Below are positions 25,837 to 36,054 of a stretch of DNA of 64,000 nucleotides, one piece after another. Source of the stretch: Roseiarcus sp963824475 (GTDB taxonomy: Bacteria > Pseudomonadota > Alphaproteobacteria > Rhizobiales > Beijerinckiaceae); NCBI GenBank assembly GCA_963824475.1, contig CAWGPR010000002.1:186001-250000 (forward strand), in the 5' to 3' direction. Below the pieces are notes generated by a model, which searched no databases, had not been told where the DNA came from, and saw nothing but the letters and a program-made list of their open reading frames with translations. Every line of letters starts with the position of its first letter. Positions within the stretch are counted from its first letter, which is position 1. The position numbers and the translations under genes were made by a program.

Positions 25837-26079
25837 CGGTTCTCTATTTGGCCGCCAAACGGAACGAAGAACCCAAATTACGTGGCGAAGTTAGGGCCGG
25901 AGATCAGATGGAGCCAATTGCCATAGAACCTGGTCGCGGACGAGTCGCGGCCACAGCAGCCCATTTTGGTTTCTAGGATCTGCGGCTGAGCAAATTGGCG
26001 CGGGCGACCGGCGAAGATGTGGCCAGTTCGCATTGCCATGCGGCGCCTTTTGCGCTTTATCCCTCCCGAGCGCCCTTTC

Positions 26080-26155
26080 GGGCCGGTAGCTCAATGGTTA
26101 GAGCCGGCCGCTCATAACGGTCTGGTTGCAGGTTCGAGTCCTGCCCGGCCCACCA
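26080..26155 (+). tRNA. tRNA with anticodon CAU (Ile2-like or elongator Met)
   Basis: Acceptor GGGCCGG pairs with CCGGCCC, D-arm GCTC/GAGC, anticodon stem GGCCG/CGGTC around CTCATAA (anticodon CAT), T-arm GCAGG-TTCGAGT-CCTGC, and an encoded CCA. The anticodon-arm and variable-loop pattern (GGTTAGAGC, then TGGTT) is closer to the E. coli ileX tRNA, whose C34 is modified to lysidine, than to elongator tRNA-Met, so tRNA-Ile2 is favoured. Confidence 0.9.
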
Positions 26156-26325
26156 GCCAAACAATTGATATTACTGTATTTTTATCCTATCTGAATACTG
26201 CCGACATGTCCGACGCTTGCGCGCGGAAAGTGCAAAAGAGGCCTATCAGAGACTTGAAATGACGGCTTCTGGCGTCGAATCGCGGGCCCGGTCTCTGGGC
26301 GCGGAATGCTTTTTCCGTTAGCCAC

Positions 26326-26592
26326 TTAGGCCGCGTCTGCGGAGACCAGTTTGAACTTCGTCGGTGAAGGGCTCGTATCTGATATCGCTTCCTGAGCACT
26401 GGAGGATTTTGACCTACTGCTTGAAAGACGCAAGAATTCCGAGGCGCCGTCAGAGACTGACTCGAAGTTTGTCTGGTTCACACCAGCCACTCGCGCGTTC
26501 TCGCGCGCTTGCTCGTCCGTGGAAGCCTCGGCATATCCGGCGGTTGTCGCGGGACATTGAGCCTGCCCGCCTTCTCTCGCCGCATTCTTCAT
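26326..26592 (-). CDS. Small hypothetical protein
   Basis: 88 residues from ATG 26592, with AAGGAG ten bases upstream. Polar, rich in Ser and Ala, no signal peptide, no recognised domain. It may be a truncated gene because its neighbours are mobile-element remnants. Confidence 0.4.
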   Translation of the reverse strand: MKNAAREGGQAQCPATTAGYAEASTDEQARENARVAGVNQTNFESVSDGASEFLRLSSSRSKSSSAQEAISDTSPSPTKFKLVSADAA

Positions 26593-26761
26593 CCTGGCCG
26601 TCTCCTTGGTTGTCGGTCTTTGCTGGACGGCAGCGAAGGGCCGAGACCGGTTCGCGGTTGGAGAGAGACGGATTTAGCGGCGTGAAGCGTGGAGCCGGGG
26701 AACGTTCCCCTTGATTCGACGCGCTGGCGGAGCGCGGAGGCGCCTTTTCGGACGAGCGCCT

Positions 26762-27040
26762 CTACCGTGGTGCTTGCAGGCCGAGCTTCATGAACTGCTC
26801 GGACCACTCGCTCGGCAGATCGGCAAGACGCGTGAGGCCAATGCCGCGGGGCAAGCGATTTTCGGCGATGGCCTGGACCAGGCCCGGGGCGAGAAAGGCC
26901 AGCGAGAGCAGCATTGTGGTCGATCGGACGGAGCGCTTCTCCCGCTGCGCAAGATCGGCGATGTCGAGAATCCGCCCCGCGATAAGCTCGTCGACCCAGG
27001 CTCGGGCCTTGGCGATGCCGGCAAGCAGCTTGGCCTTGGT
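26762..27040 (-). pseudogene. C-terminal fragment of a large serine recombinase
   Basis: About 92 codons reading LLAGIAKARAWVDELIAG, DIADLAQREKRS and LAPGLVQAIAENRLP, then a TRLADLPSEWSEQ end. This is the characteristic C-terminus of recombinases of the large serine (resolvase-recombinase) type. No catalytic domain is present, so it is a remnant, butted against a transposase remnant on the other strand. Confidence 0.6.
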
Positions 27041-27084
27041 GTCGGACCGCGGCGCACGGGCGTCCGCATGAACGCCTTCGAGCG

Positions 27085-27581
27085 GCGGGATGAGTTCGCG
27101 GCCGAGGATCTGCGCCGACACCGCGCTCACGAGACCGGGCGACAGGGGCTGCCGGCCGAGTCGGTCTTGCGCTGCGCGCTTCTCAAGCAGCATCGCCAGC
27201 TGAGCTATGAGGAGCTGGCGTTTCATCTGGAAGACTCGGCCTCGTTTCGCGCCTTCGCCCGGTTGCCGCTGTCGTGGACGCCGAAGAAGGCGGGGCTGCA
27301 CATGACAATCCGCCATCCGGGCCGAGACGTGGGAAGCGATCAATCGCATCCTGCTCGTCAGCGCGCGGCAGGAGAAAGTCGAAACCGACAAGGTCGTTCG
27401 GCTGGACAGCACGGTCACCGCCGCGCTGCTGCACGAGCCGCGCGACAGCAGTCTTCTCTGGGATGCGGTCCGCGTGATGGCGCGGCCGTTGAAGGCTGCG
27501 CCATGCCGGCCGTGTCCTTCGCCTTGGGAACCCTCATATCGCCTGGTCGCGAAGCAGGCCAATCCGAAGGCCAAATCTTGA
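27085..27581 (+). pseudogene. IS5/ISNCY-like transposase fragment
   Basis: GLPAESVLRCALLKQHRQLS, ELAFHLEDSASFRAFARLP and PKKAGLH are the N-terminal domain of this transposase type. The sense shifts frame near 27312 and continues RAETWEAINRILLVSARQ, VVRLDSTVTAALLHEPRD, before degenerating. No catalytic core remains. Confidence 0.65.
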
Positions 27582-27618
27582 CCTTCAGCATGGCGACTGA
27601 AGCAGCAAACGGTCCGAT

Positions 27619-27972
27619 CTACTGACAATCCAATCCTAACCGCCCATGCCGGTGACCGATCGGGACGCCGTCGCGCTTAGACCATTCGCCAACGTACTCG
27701 CGATTGCAGCCGCCAAGCTGATACCGTTGGCCGTCGACGTGGTAGACGACGTCGCACTTTTCCGACCCTTTTGCCTCGACCGCGGCAGCGGGCACTTCTC
27801 GAATTTCAGCCGGAATGAAGGTTGCGCCACCTTCAAAGGCGCGGCAGGTCAGCGCTGCGGCCGTTGTCGGCGCCCCAAGAACCGACACGATGCCAATCAA
27901 GTTCGCGACCGCCAAAGTCTGTCGGCTTGTGCGCACGGCATCGCTCTCCCTGTTCGGCGATGATTTCGCCAT
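27619..27972 (-). CDS. Small exported hypothetical protein
   Basis: 117 residues from ATG 27972, with AGGAGCGG just upstream; a longer frame from 28107 has no site. An N-terminal signal-like segment (ANLIGIVSVLGAPTTAAALT) is followed by a short mature domain with two or three Cys (LTCRAF, EKCDVVYHVDGQRY, GGCNREY). Family unknown; the mature part resembles small periplasmic beta proteins. Confidence 0.5.
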   Translation of the reverse strand: MAKSSPNRESDAVRTSRQTLAVANLIGIVSVLGAPTTAAALTCRAFEGGATFIPAEIREVPAAAVEAKGSEKCDVVYHVDGQRYQLGGCNREYVGEWSKRDGVPIGHRHGRLGLDCQ

Positions 27973-28042
27973 CTTACCGCTCCTGGCGCATTCCTTCCGT
28001 TGCGGGGCCGACCGAAAGGTCGGGCCCGGTCTCATTTGTCGC

Positions 28043-28699
28043 TCAAGGTTCCCCGTCCTTGAATGGCGGCTCTTTGTCGGCGGGCACGCCTTGTTCGGCC
28101 ATCGCAAGGATCATGGCGACGCCGACATAGGTCCCGGCCACCGCCGTCAGATCGATGACCTGCTGTTCGCCGAGAAGCTTCTTGGCGCGATCGAACAACT
28201 CGTCTGACACCGCATGTTTGGTCGTGAGCTCGGTGACAAAGTCGTAGACGACCTCTTCGTCGGGGCTCATGCCGGCGGGTCGCTTGTTGGCTTTCAGGTC
28301 AGCGATGATCGAATCGGCGAGGCCCGCTTTCTTCGCCAGCGGAGCATGGGCGAACCATTCCACTTGCGAGCGCCATTGCCGGCCGACGATGAGGATGGCC
28401 ATCTCGTTGAGCTTGGTCGGCACCGACGTGTGCCAGCGCAGATAGTCGAGCAGGTCGTACATGCGCTGCGCGTAGACCGGACTGCGCAACATCGGATTAT
28501 AGGGACCGCCGAGCCCGACGCTCGAGATCTTCATGATCTTCTCGCCGAGCGGGCGCTGCTGGTCGTTGAGCTGTTCCAAGGTTAGCTGGGGAAACCTGGG
28601 CTCCTTGCCTCTGGCCGGCGAAATCTCCGTATTAGCGGCGATCCAACCGAGGGGCAGGGCGGCCATCAGGCATCCCGCAACGATCAGCATTTGGCGCAT
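28043..28699 (-). CDS. Exported carboxymuconolactone decarboxylase/AhpD-like protein
   Basis: 218 residues with a signal peptide (CLMAALPLGWIAANTE). The domain has SPVYAQRMYDLLDYLRWH, KLNEMAILIVGRQWRSQVEW with the conserved helix, HAPLAKKAGL and AVAGTYVGVAMIL. The peroxidatic Cys pair of AhpD is absent, so it is likely not a peroxidase. It may act with the neighbouring enoyl-CoA hydratase-like protein, both on the minus strand, but the 150-base gap does not prove an operon. Confidence 0.75.
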   Translation of the reverse strand: MRQMLIVAGCLMAALPLGWIAANTEISPARGKEPRFPQLTLEQLNDQQRPLGEKIMKISSVGLGGPYNPMLRSPVYAQRMYDLLDYLRWHTSVPTKLNEMAILIVGRQWRSQVEWFAHAPLAKKAGLADSIIADLKANKRPAGMSPDEEVVYDFVTELTTKHAVSDELFDRAKKLLGEQQVIDLTAVAGTYVGVAMILAMAEQGVPADKEPPFKDGEP

Positions 28700-28848
28700 G
28701 GGTTTCCTCCTCCTGTTCGATTATTCTGTCAGGCCTCAAATCGCCGCGCTGCGCGGCAGCTCGCCCACGTTGCAGATCGCCCACGTTGTCGAGAGTTTCA
28801 TCGGACACCTTCGACGCCCTCATACCGGCCCGAGTTGCGTAAAGGGTC

Positions 28849-29631
28849 CTAAACGTAACCCTTCGATCGCTTTGATTTCACCAGATCGGCCGACGACGCT
28901 CCTTCGAGGGATAGTCCGTAACCGACTTCGCGGACGATGCGCTCCTTCAACGGCTGAATAAAGTGAACGCGCGTATTCCGGCGCGTCACTTCCGGAGCCC
29001 GCAGGTACAAATCGGCCAGTTCCCGAGCGCGCGCCACCGCGTTGCCGTTCGCTACGACCTCTGCAACGACTCCCCATTCGTATGCGGTACGCGCCGGCAG
29101 CGGCTGTGGATTGAGCAGGAACGCCTCGGCTCGACCTGGTCCAGCCCGATAACTCCATGTCGTAAAAATCCCGTCACCGGGCGTAACTCCCACGGCAAAG
29201 TGGCCGACGTCCTTGAATGTCGCACCTTCAGCCGCCACGATGACGCTAGCGAGGAGCGCGTAGTCCGAGTGGATATGGGCGCGTCCCTCGACGGCCGCGA
29301 TCACCGGAACGCGGATGTTCGCAATGTTCTCTAAAACCTGGACGCCTTCGTCGTGAATTCTGCTCCAGACGCCCGGATCGGCGACATCTCCGAACGATGG
29401 CCATTCTACGTCCCCAATGAAATTCCAGCCCGCGCCTGTAATGATGACAATCTTGTTCGCTCGGTCTTGTCCGATTCTGTGAAAGGCATCGACAAACTCC
29501 GTGTGTGATTGCGCGGTCATGATGAACTGGCCGCCGTTGCTATGGAACTCGGCAACCAGCACACCCTTATCGTCGCGTGACAGTTTCAAATTGCGATACG
29601 CGGCAAAGTAGTCAGCTTGAGGCGTTTGCAT
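28849..29631 (-). CDS. Enoyl-CoA hydratase/isomerase family protein
   Basis: 260 residues from ATG 29631, with GAGGAG just upstream. The crotonase fold is shown by VLVAEFHSNGG, KIVIITGAGWNFIGDVEW (oxyanion loop region), IANIRVPVIAAVEGRAH (second oxyanion part) and PGDGIFTTWSYRAGPGRAEA. The usual catalytic Glu pair is not clearly conserved, so the substrate could differ from enoyl-CoA. Confidence 0.78.
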   Translation of the reverse strand: MQTPQADYFAAYRNLKLSRDDKGVLVAEFHSNGGQFIMTAQSHTEFVDAFHRIGQDRANKIVIITGAGWNFIGDVEWPSFGDVADPGVWSRIHDEGVQVLENIANIRVPVIAAVEGRAHIHSDYALLASVIVAAEGATFKDVGHFAVGVTPGDGIFTTWSYRAGPGRAEAFLLNPQPLPARTAYEWGVVAEVVANGNAVARARELADLYLRAPEVTRRNTRVHFIQPLKERIVREVGYGLSLEGASSADLVKSKRSKGYV

Positions 29632-30202
29632 GGAGTTCTCCTCAATTGATCGATTGGCTGCAGGAGATCCGTCCACGCCTCAATCCACGCGGCGGACCGC
29701 GTTGCTGCAACGCACAATGTGTACCCATCCGGCATACACCTGCGGAGTGGGGCGTGTTCGCGTCGGACTCATACTCAATAGCAGACGGTTGCGGCGACTA
29801 GACGGCGGCGAGAAAGCTGACGGCGAGTTTGTCGATTAAAGCCCGTTGCGATGGGGATCAGATTGGCTCGCTTACGCGCGTCCGACGATCCGCTCGGTGG
29901 GCAGAAGGTCCACTTTGCGTTCATTTCCGTATCTCACTCCGTCGGGGAATGGCCGCTGTTTGCGCGAAGCCGACGACTGGGGTCCACCCTAACCGGACGG
30001 CTGGAGTCGACGTAAAGCGGCCATTGCTATGAAGGTGGGGGGCATCGCATGGAGGGTGCAGACGATCCTCTATTGGAGCGAATTGCCGCGAGCCTCTACC
30101 CGCTGAACACGCCGAACGCATAGTCAAGATGGTGCGGAGGCCCGGAGGCGATCACCTGGACTCACTCAAGATTCCGACGGCGGCCCGCCCCAGCGTCCTA
30201 AA
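29632..30202. other. Intergenic with one repeat copy
   Basis: No gene is supported. The stretch contains the dispersed palindrome-ended repeat at 29945-30026. Confidence 0.5.
29945..30026. repeat. Dispersed palindrome-ended repeat, copy 1
   Basis: AATGGCCGCT (29948-29957) and AGCGGCCATT (30016-30025) form the arms of a potential long hairpin; the inner part contains CACCCTAACCGGACGG and CTGGAGTCGACGT. A shorter copy is at 37403-37463 and a half copy at 43772-43788. Confidence 0.6.
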
Positions 30203-30346
30203 CTAACCCAAGGTCGCCAGTAAACGTTCGGCCGCCTTCAGGTCCGCTGTATCCGAACCCTCCTCGAACGTCTCGAACACAGGCCGCAGAAGCGCCCGAG
30301 CGCTCTCGGTTCGTCCCTGATCAGCCCACAACGCCGCCAGGTTGCT
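30203..30346 (-). pseudogene. C-terminal fragment of the NB-ARC/TPR regulator
   Basis: About 47 codons reading NLAALWADQGRTESARALL and GSDTADLKAAERLLATLG, the typical last TPR and tail of this regulator family. It is separated from the rest of the gene (32984-35719) by the IS21 element. Confidence 0.75.
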
Positions 30347-30533
30347 GATTCCTGACGATGTCGCCCACCAAAACGAGATGATGTCGCCCGTCGTAACGGA
30401 ATGATGCCGCCCACCAAAACGAGATGATGCCGCCCACCGGAACGGAATGATGCCGCCCGGGGTTTTTGACGGCGACGAGCGCCTCCGCTGGCCTGTTTAG
30501 GGTCGCTCCTTTGGCAATCCAAGGGAGCGATCG

Positions 30534-32084
30534 ATGCCAGCGGAAAGAGTTTCGATGCGCCAGGCGCGCGAGATCATTCGTCTGAAGTTTTCAACCAGCC
30601 TGCCGACGCGCGAGATCGCGCGGCGTCTTGGCCTCGCGCCTTCGACGGTTCGAGAGACGTTGAGTCGTTTGGACAGCGCTGGGCTTTCTTGGCCGTTGCC
30701 GGAGGGGATCGGCGACGCCGAACTGGAGGCGGCGCTTTACGCCAATCGCAGAAGCAAACGGGGACACCGCCGCCACGCCGAGCCGGACTGGCCCACGGTC
30801 CATCGGGAGTTGAAGCGCAAGCACGTCACTCTGCTGATCGTCTGGGACGAATATATCGCGGCCGACCCCGGCGGTTACAGCTATTCGCGGTTTTGCGAAC
30901 TCTATCGCGGTTTTGAAGCGAAGCTGTCGCCGACGATGCGGCAGACGCACGCGGCGGGCGAGCGGTTGTTCGTCGATTACGCGGGCGACGGGGTCCCGGT
31001 GGTCGTTGACCGGCTCACCGGGGAGATCCGCATGGCGCAGATCTTCGTCGCCGTGCTCGGCGCCTCGAGCTTCACCTTCGCGCACGCGAGCTGGACGCAG
31101 GCGCTCCCCGACTGGATCGACGCCCATGTGCGCGCGCTCCAGGCGATCGGCGGCGTCCCGCAATTGCTCGTGCCGGACAATACGAAGACCGCCGTCATCA
31201 AGGCCTGCCTTTACGATCCTCAGGTCAATCGGACCTATGCCGAAATGGCGGCGCATTACGGAGCCGCCATTTTGCCGGCGCGGCCGCGGCGGCCCCGGGA
31301 CAAAGCGAAGGTTGAGCAGGCCGTGCTCATCGTCGAGCGATGGCTGCTCGGGCGGCTGCGTCACCGAACCTTTTACAGCCTGGCGGACGTCAACGCGGCG
31401 ATCGCCGATCTCATGACGCACCTCAATGAACACCGCCCGATCCGCCGGCTCGGCGCAACGCGCCGGCAATTGCTGGAGACGGTCGATCGGCCATCGCTGA
31501 GGTCCCTGCCGGCCGAGCCGTACGAGTTCTCGGAATGGCGGACATGCCGCGTCGGCATCGACTATCACGTCGAGGTCGCCGCCCATTATTACAGCGTGCC
31601 CCATCGTTTCATCCGCGCCGAGGTCGACGCGCGGATGACGGTGCGGACCGTCGAGATTTTCCTCAAGGGCGAGCGGATCGCCGCGCATGTGCGGGCAAGC
31701 GGCAACCACAAGCACACCACCGTCTCCGAGCACATGCCGTCCAGCCATCGGCGCTATGCCGGCTGGACGATTGAACGCATCCGCGCCGACGCGCGCCTGA
31801 TCGGGCCGGCGACGGCGGCCCTGTGCGAACTGATCCTTGAGGCGCGACCGCATCCCGAGCAGGGCTTTCGCGCCTGCCTAGGCATCGTCCGGCTCGCGGG
31901 TCCCCATGGCGCCGAGCGCCTGGAAGCCGCCGCCGAACGCGCCATCGACATCGGCGCGCGGACCTACGGCTCGGTCAAATCCATCCTCGACAACAGCCTC
32001 GACCGGCGTCCCGCGCGCCAGCGCTCCACGGACGGAACGCCGATCCTGCACGCCAACATCCGTGGGCCGCGCTACTACAATTAG
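30534..32084 (+). CDS. istA: IS21 transposase IstA
   Basis: 516 residues. N-terminal helix-turn-helix (RQAREIIRLKFSTSLPTRE, RRLGLAPSTVRETLSRL). The rve core shows FVDYAGDGVPVV (first Asp), LVPDNTKTAVI (second Asp) and RDKAKVEQAVLIVERWLLG (Glu). Intact. ATG start following GGGAGCGATCG. Confidence 0.92.
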   Translation: MPAERVSMRQAREIIRLKFSTSLPTREIARRLGLAPSTVRETLSRLDSAGLSWPLPEGIGDAELEAALYANRRSKRGHRRHAEPDWPTVHRELKRKHVTLLIVWDEYIAADPGGYSYSRFCELYRGFEAKLSPTMRQTHAAGERLFVDYAGDGVPVVVDRLTGEIRMAQIFVAVLGASSFTFAHASWTQALPDWIDAHVRALQAIGGVPQLLVPDNTKTAVIKACLYDPQVNRTYAEMAAHYGAAILPARPRRPRDKAKVEQAVLIVERWLLGRLRHRTFYSLADVNAAIADLMTHLNEHRPIRRLGATRRQLLETVDRPSLRSLPAEPYEFSEWRTCRVGIDYHVEVAAHYYSVPHRFIRAEVDARMTVRTVEIFLKGERIAAHVRASGNHKHTTVSEHMPSSHRRYAGWTIERIRADARLIGPATAALCELILEARPHPEQGFRACLGIVRLAGPHGAERLEAAAERAIDIGARTYGSVKSILDNSLDRRPARQRSTDGTPILHANIRGPRYYN

Positions 32085-32094
32085 GAGAAACGGC

Positions 32095-32841
32095 TTGCTC
32101 AAGCATCCCACCCTCGATCAACTCAGCGCCCTTGGCCTGCATGGCATGGCCAAGGCCTTCGCCGAACTCGTCGCCAACGGGGAAGCCGGCGGCCTCGGCC
32201 ATCACGAATGGCTCGGGCTTCTGCTCGATCGCGAGGCGTCCTGGCGGCAGGACAAGCGCTTCGCGGCGCGGCTGCGCGTCGCCAAATTGCGCCAGCACGC
32301 AAGCGTCGAGGATGTCGATTACCGAAGCCCCCGCGGTCTCGACCGCGCGCTGTTCCAAAAGCTGGTCGAGGGCGAGTGGATCAGCGCCCACGACAATTTG
32401 GTTCTCGTCGGTCCGACAGGCGTCGGCAAGAGTTGGCTGGCCTCAGCGCTTGGCCACAAAGCCTGTCGCGACAATCGGTCGGTCATCTATCAGCGGGCAC
32501 CCCGTCTGTTCGAGGATCTCGCGCTGGCCCGCGGCGACGGGCGCCATCCCCGCATCTTACGCAACCTCGGCCGAGCCGACCTTCTCATCCTCGATGATTG
32601 GGGGCTTGAGCCACTCGACGCCGTCGCGCGGCATGATCTCCTGGAAATCCTTGAAGAGCGCTATGGACGCCGCTCCACGGTGATCACCTCCCAGCTTCCG
32701 ATCAACCGTTGGCACGAAATCATCGGCGATCCCACCTACGCCGACGCCATCCTTGACCGTCTCATCCATAACGCTCATCGCATCGAACTCGCCGGCGAAA
32801 GCCTGCGTCGGACACAAGCAAAGCAATCAAGGAAGGCTTGA
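32095..32841 (+). CDS. istB: IS21 helper ATPase IstB
   Basis: 248 residues from TTG 32095, seven bases after AGGAG; this start lies directly behind istA. Walker A GPTGVGKSWLA, Walker B LLILDDWGLEPL, then TVITSQLPINRWHE and DAILDRLIHNAHRIEL. A DnaA/DnaC-like ATPase that helps IstA choose the target. Intact. Confidence 0.92.
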   Translation: MLKHPTLDQLSALGLHGMAKAFAELVANGEAGGLGHHEWLGLLLDREASWRQDKRFAARLRVAKLRQHASVEDVDYRSPRGLDRALFQKLVEGEWISAHDNLVLVGPTGVGKSWLASALGHKACRDNRSVIYQRAPRLFEDLALARGDGRHPRILRNLGRADLLILDDWGLEPLDAVARHDLLEILEERYGRRSTVITSQLPINRWHEIIGDPTYADAILDRLIHNAHRIELAGESLRRTQAKQSRKA

Positions 32842-32983
32842 CCCAACACCACAGCCGGTGACAACAATCCATCGGCCAGCGAGGCTCGCGACCCGGGCGG
32901 CATCATTCCGTTACGGTGGGCGGCATCATTCAGGAATCCCGGGCGGCATTATCCCGTTATACCCGGGCGGCTTCGTCGGAATC

Positions 32984-33946
32984 GGCAGCCAGGTCGACTG
33001 CAGTGCGCAATTCCCAGGCGCGAGCGCCCTGGTGCCGGCTGAGCTCAAGCGACTGTGTGAAGCACGTTTCCGCTTCGTTGCCGCTGGACTCGGGCATTGA
33101 GAGCAGGAGGCCGCCCTTGACGCGTAGCAACTCCGGCGCGTAGCAGGCGTCTCCATTCGCGCCGACCGACCGGATCGTCTCGTCAACCAGCGCGATGCCT
33201 TCGGCAAAGCGGCCGGTTGCTGCAAAGCCTTGGACGAGCGAGATGTTGAATGGCGTGGTTAGCAGCTCGTAGCGTGCGGCGCGGAGCTTATCGATACAAT
33301 TCTGCACGATCCCGATCCCGCGGTGTGCGTCGCCGAGACGGATGGCCAGCTCCCCTTTGAAACCATGTCCGATGGCGAGAGACGGCCCAAGCGAGTGGGT
33401 TTCGGCGCGGGAGATAAACCAATCAATGTGTTCTTCGGCGCCCTGAAGATCGCCGGTCCAAAGGAACACTGAGGCGGCCCAGTGCAAAACGATGGTCAGC
33501 GATATCGGATGGTCCATTCGTGCGGCATCGCCGATGGCCTGGCGCGCGCGCTCCACAGCCTGAGCCGGATGGCCCTGCAGCCACAGGGCCCTTGCGAGAA
33601 CGATCCCGGCCCGATTGCGGTAATCGAAGCCGAGATAGATCGTACTGGCCTGTTGGAAGCCTGGCCAATGTTCTAGCGCCGCCTCAAGCTCGTGGCGAGC
33701 GCCGCTCAGATCGCCGGTGAGGTGTAATGAAATCCCCAAAATTGAATGGGCTAACGCGGTCGCGACCGAATCCCCCAAGGTTTCAGCGATGGCGGAGCAG
33801 CGCCTTGCATAGTGAAGGGCGGCTTTGAAATCTCCGCCGCGCAGGTGAAACATGTGCAGCGGACCCAGCAGTCGCACCTGTTCCACGGCGTCGCCATGCT
33901 CTTCGGCAATGGCGAGGCTTCTGTTCAACGCCGCCCGCGCCCACAT
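32984..33946 (-). pseudogene. TPR part of the NB-ARC regulator, cut by IS21
   Basis: About 320 codons of TPR-like helices (AALNRSLAIAEEHGDAVEQ, AKTHY-type pairs, LKAARYE-type). It continues the upstream half after a shift of frame at about 33950 and ends in DLAADS where the IS21 end begins. Confidence 0.75.
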
Positions 33947-33951
33947 CGATT

Positions 33952-35719
33952 TCTCCCCGTATGTGCATCAAAGACGTTCCCAGGGCCGCCTGAAGATGCA
34001 TCTCCTCGGCCTCGCCGCGTGAATCGTCATCGAGAGCGAGAATCGCCCTCTCTGACCAGCGATGACATTCCGGCAGCAGAGACATTGCCAGAAAGACCGG
34101 CGCGGCGGCAGCGGCAAGTCTGATGCCGACTTCGACGTTGCCGTTCGCGCCAAAGCACCACTCCAAAGCAGCCCGGACGTTGTTGAGCGCTGCGAAGTAG
34201 GGCGACCGCTCTGTACCCGTCGACAAGGTCTGCCAGTCGGTCCCGGACTGTTCCAGCCATCGCCGGTAGTAGGCGGCGTGGCGTACCGCCAAGTCACCGA
34301 GGTCGGCGTCGTCGACTTTGGATTCGATTACGTAGGCGCGCGTCGTGTCGAGAAGCCGGTAGCGCATCATCGCACCGATGGGACGGGTCGCGACCATTGA
34401 CTTGGCGACGAGGCTGTCGATCGCGTCAAATACGCTCGCTTGGTCGACGGTCGCGCTAGTCACCACGGCCAGCGCTGCGTCGAGGGTAAAATGTCCGACG
34501 AAGACGGCAAGACGGCGAAGCACGATCCGCTCGAGTTCGGAAAGGAGCCCGTAACTCCAGTCGAGCGTCGCCTGCAACGTCCTCTGCCGCGACGGCGCGG
34601 TGCGCGGCCCAAGCCACAGCAGGGTCAGCCGCTGGTCAAGAAGCGCGGCGGTCTGCTGCAGCCCGTAAGCCTCGACGCGTCTGGCAGCCAACTCGATCGC
34701 GAGCGCCACGCCGTCGAGCTTTCGGCAGATCGCGACCACGATTGCCGCTTCCGCATCGCTAAGGTCCAGGCGAGCGCCGCTTGCCAGCGCGCGCTCGACG
34801 AACAATTGGGTCGCGGGGAACGCCCGAGTCGCCGCCGCGGTGAGCCCCGCATCGTCTGGCGGACAGGCGAGCGGATCCAGCCTGTAGACGTGCTCACCCT
34901 CGACCCGAAGAGTCTCGCGGCTGGTCGCCAGGATGTGGACCTGCGGCGCCGCCATGAAGATTTTCGCCGCCAGCGCCGCGACCGCCTCAATCAGATGCTC
35001 GCAAGTGTCGAGGATCAGAAGCATTCGCTTGTCGCGCAGATAGGCGATCAGGCTGGGCGTCGCGTCGTCGCTCTGAACCGCCAGCCCCAGCATGGAGGCG
35101 ACCGTCGTGGCGACCAGAGCAGGATCGCTCAGCATGCCGAGATCAACGAACAGCACGGCGCCCGTAAAGGCATCGACCAGATGATGTCCGACCGCGACGG
35201 CGACCGTGGTTTTGCCGACGCCGCCAACGCCCACGATGCTGACAAACCGGGCGGCGGTCAGTCGAGCCGAGAGCTTGAGAACGTCATCGTCGCGCCCGAC
35301 CATTCGAGTTAATCGGCCGGGCAGGTTGGCGTGCAGAAAAGTGGCGACAGACGCTCGGCGCGTGTTGTCCTGGTCGCGCGACCGGGAGACCGGGGCCACG
35401 AAGCAATAGCCCCGCCCTGCGGCGGTGGTGATGTAGCGAGCGCCCCCTCCCCGTCGCCCAAGGCCTTGCGCAGAGCGGCGATATGGAACCGCAGACTGCC
35501 CTCTTCTACGACGACGTCGGGCCAGACCTGAGCGAGGAGATCCCTTTTGCTGACGATCTCGTTGGGGCGGGACGCGAGCGCGATCAAGGCGTCGAGCGTA
35601 CGCGCACCCAATTCCACCGGCGCGCCGTCCTTCGTCAGAAGTCTCTCGCTCACGGCCAAGCGAAAGGGGCCAAATGACAGGACGTCCCTAGGTTGCTCCG
35701 CCGGCCCCGCCATGGCCAT
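33952..35719 (-). pseudogene. Winged-helix/NB-ARC transcriptional regulator, frameshifted
   Basis: The first ~105 residues are an OmpR-type winged helix (FGPFRLAVSERLL, GARTLDALIALASRPNEIV, LRFHIAALRKALGDG). Sense shifts frame near 35420-35430 (where YITTAAGRGYCFVAPVSR begins) and continues with an NB-ARC-type ATPase: IVGVGGVGKTTVAVA (Walker A), MLLILDTCEHLIEA (Walker B), LATSRETLRVEGEHVY. Family members combine a DNA-binding head, ATPase and TPR tail. Two indels plus the IS21 insertion inactivate it. Any of the indels may be sequencing artefacts; the IS is not. Confidence 0.8.
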
Positions 35720-36054
35720 TTCTCGCAGCCGCCCAGCCTGCCTCGGATCCTAGCCTAGGGATTGCTGCGGCGCCATAGACCGTGACGCCGACCGCCTGGG
35801 GAAGCGATTCCTGGTCGGAGGACCCGACGACGACCCGCCCCCAAGAGAGTTTGTCGCCGGCGATTGCGAACCGCTATGGCGGCCTGGCAACTGCTCACGG
35901 CCGCTCACAACCGCAAACGGGCGTTTCCCCGCGGCGTTTGCTTAAGTCGATAGCGCGGGTCCGAGGCGCAAGGCTCTTCGTTACCGTGGACGTGGGCGCG
36001 GCGGCCCTAACCCAGGCGCGCGAAATTGTATTGATCATATCGGGAGAGCGGTCG

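Larger units (their letters stand above)
30347..32983 (+). mobile_element. IS21-family insertion sequence
   Basis: istA and istB in tandem. The ends are imperfect inverted repeats GATTCCTGACGATGTCGCCC (30347-30366) and GATTCCGACGAAGCCGCCC (inverted, 32965-32983). Inside each end are several repeats of GGAATGATGCCGCCC or close variants (30400-30470 and 32890-32960), the multiple transposase sites usual for IS21. No exact target duplication was found in the flanking gene fragments. Confidence 0.85.

Noticed and set aside
30591..31853. 420-residue minus-strand frame opposite istA
   Set aside because: Antisense of an intact IstA with all catalytic motifs.
34440..35312. 290-residue plus-strand frame opposite the NB-ARC regulator
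   Set aside because: The opposite strand carries Walker A and B motifs; this frame is Arg/Gln-rich shadow sequence.
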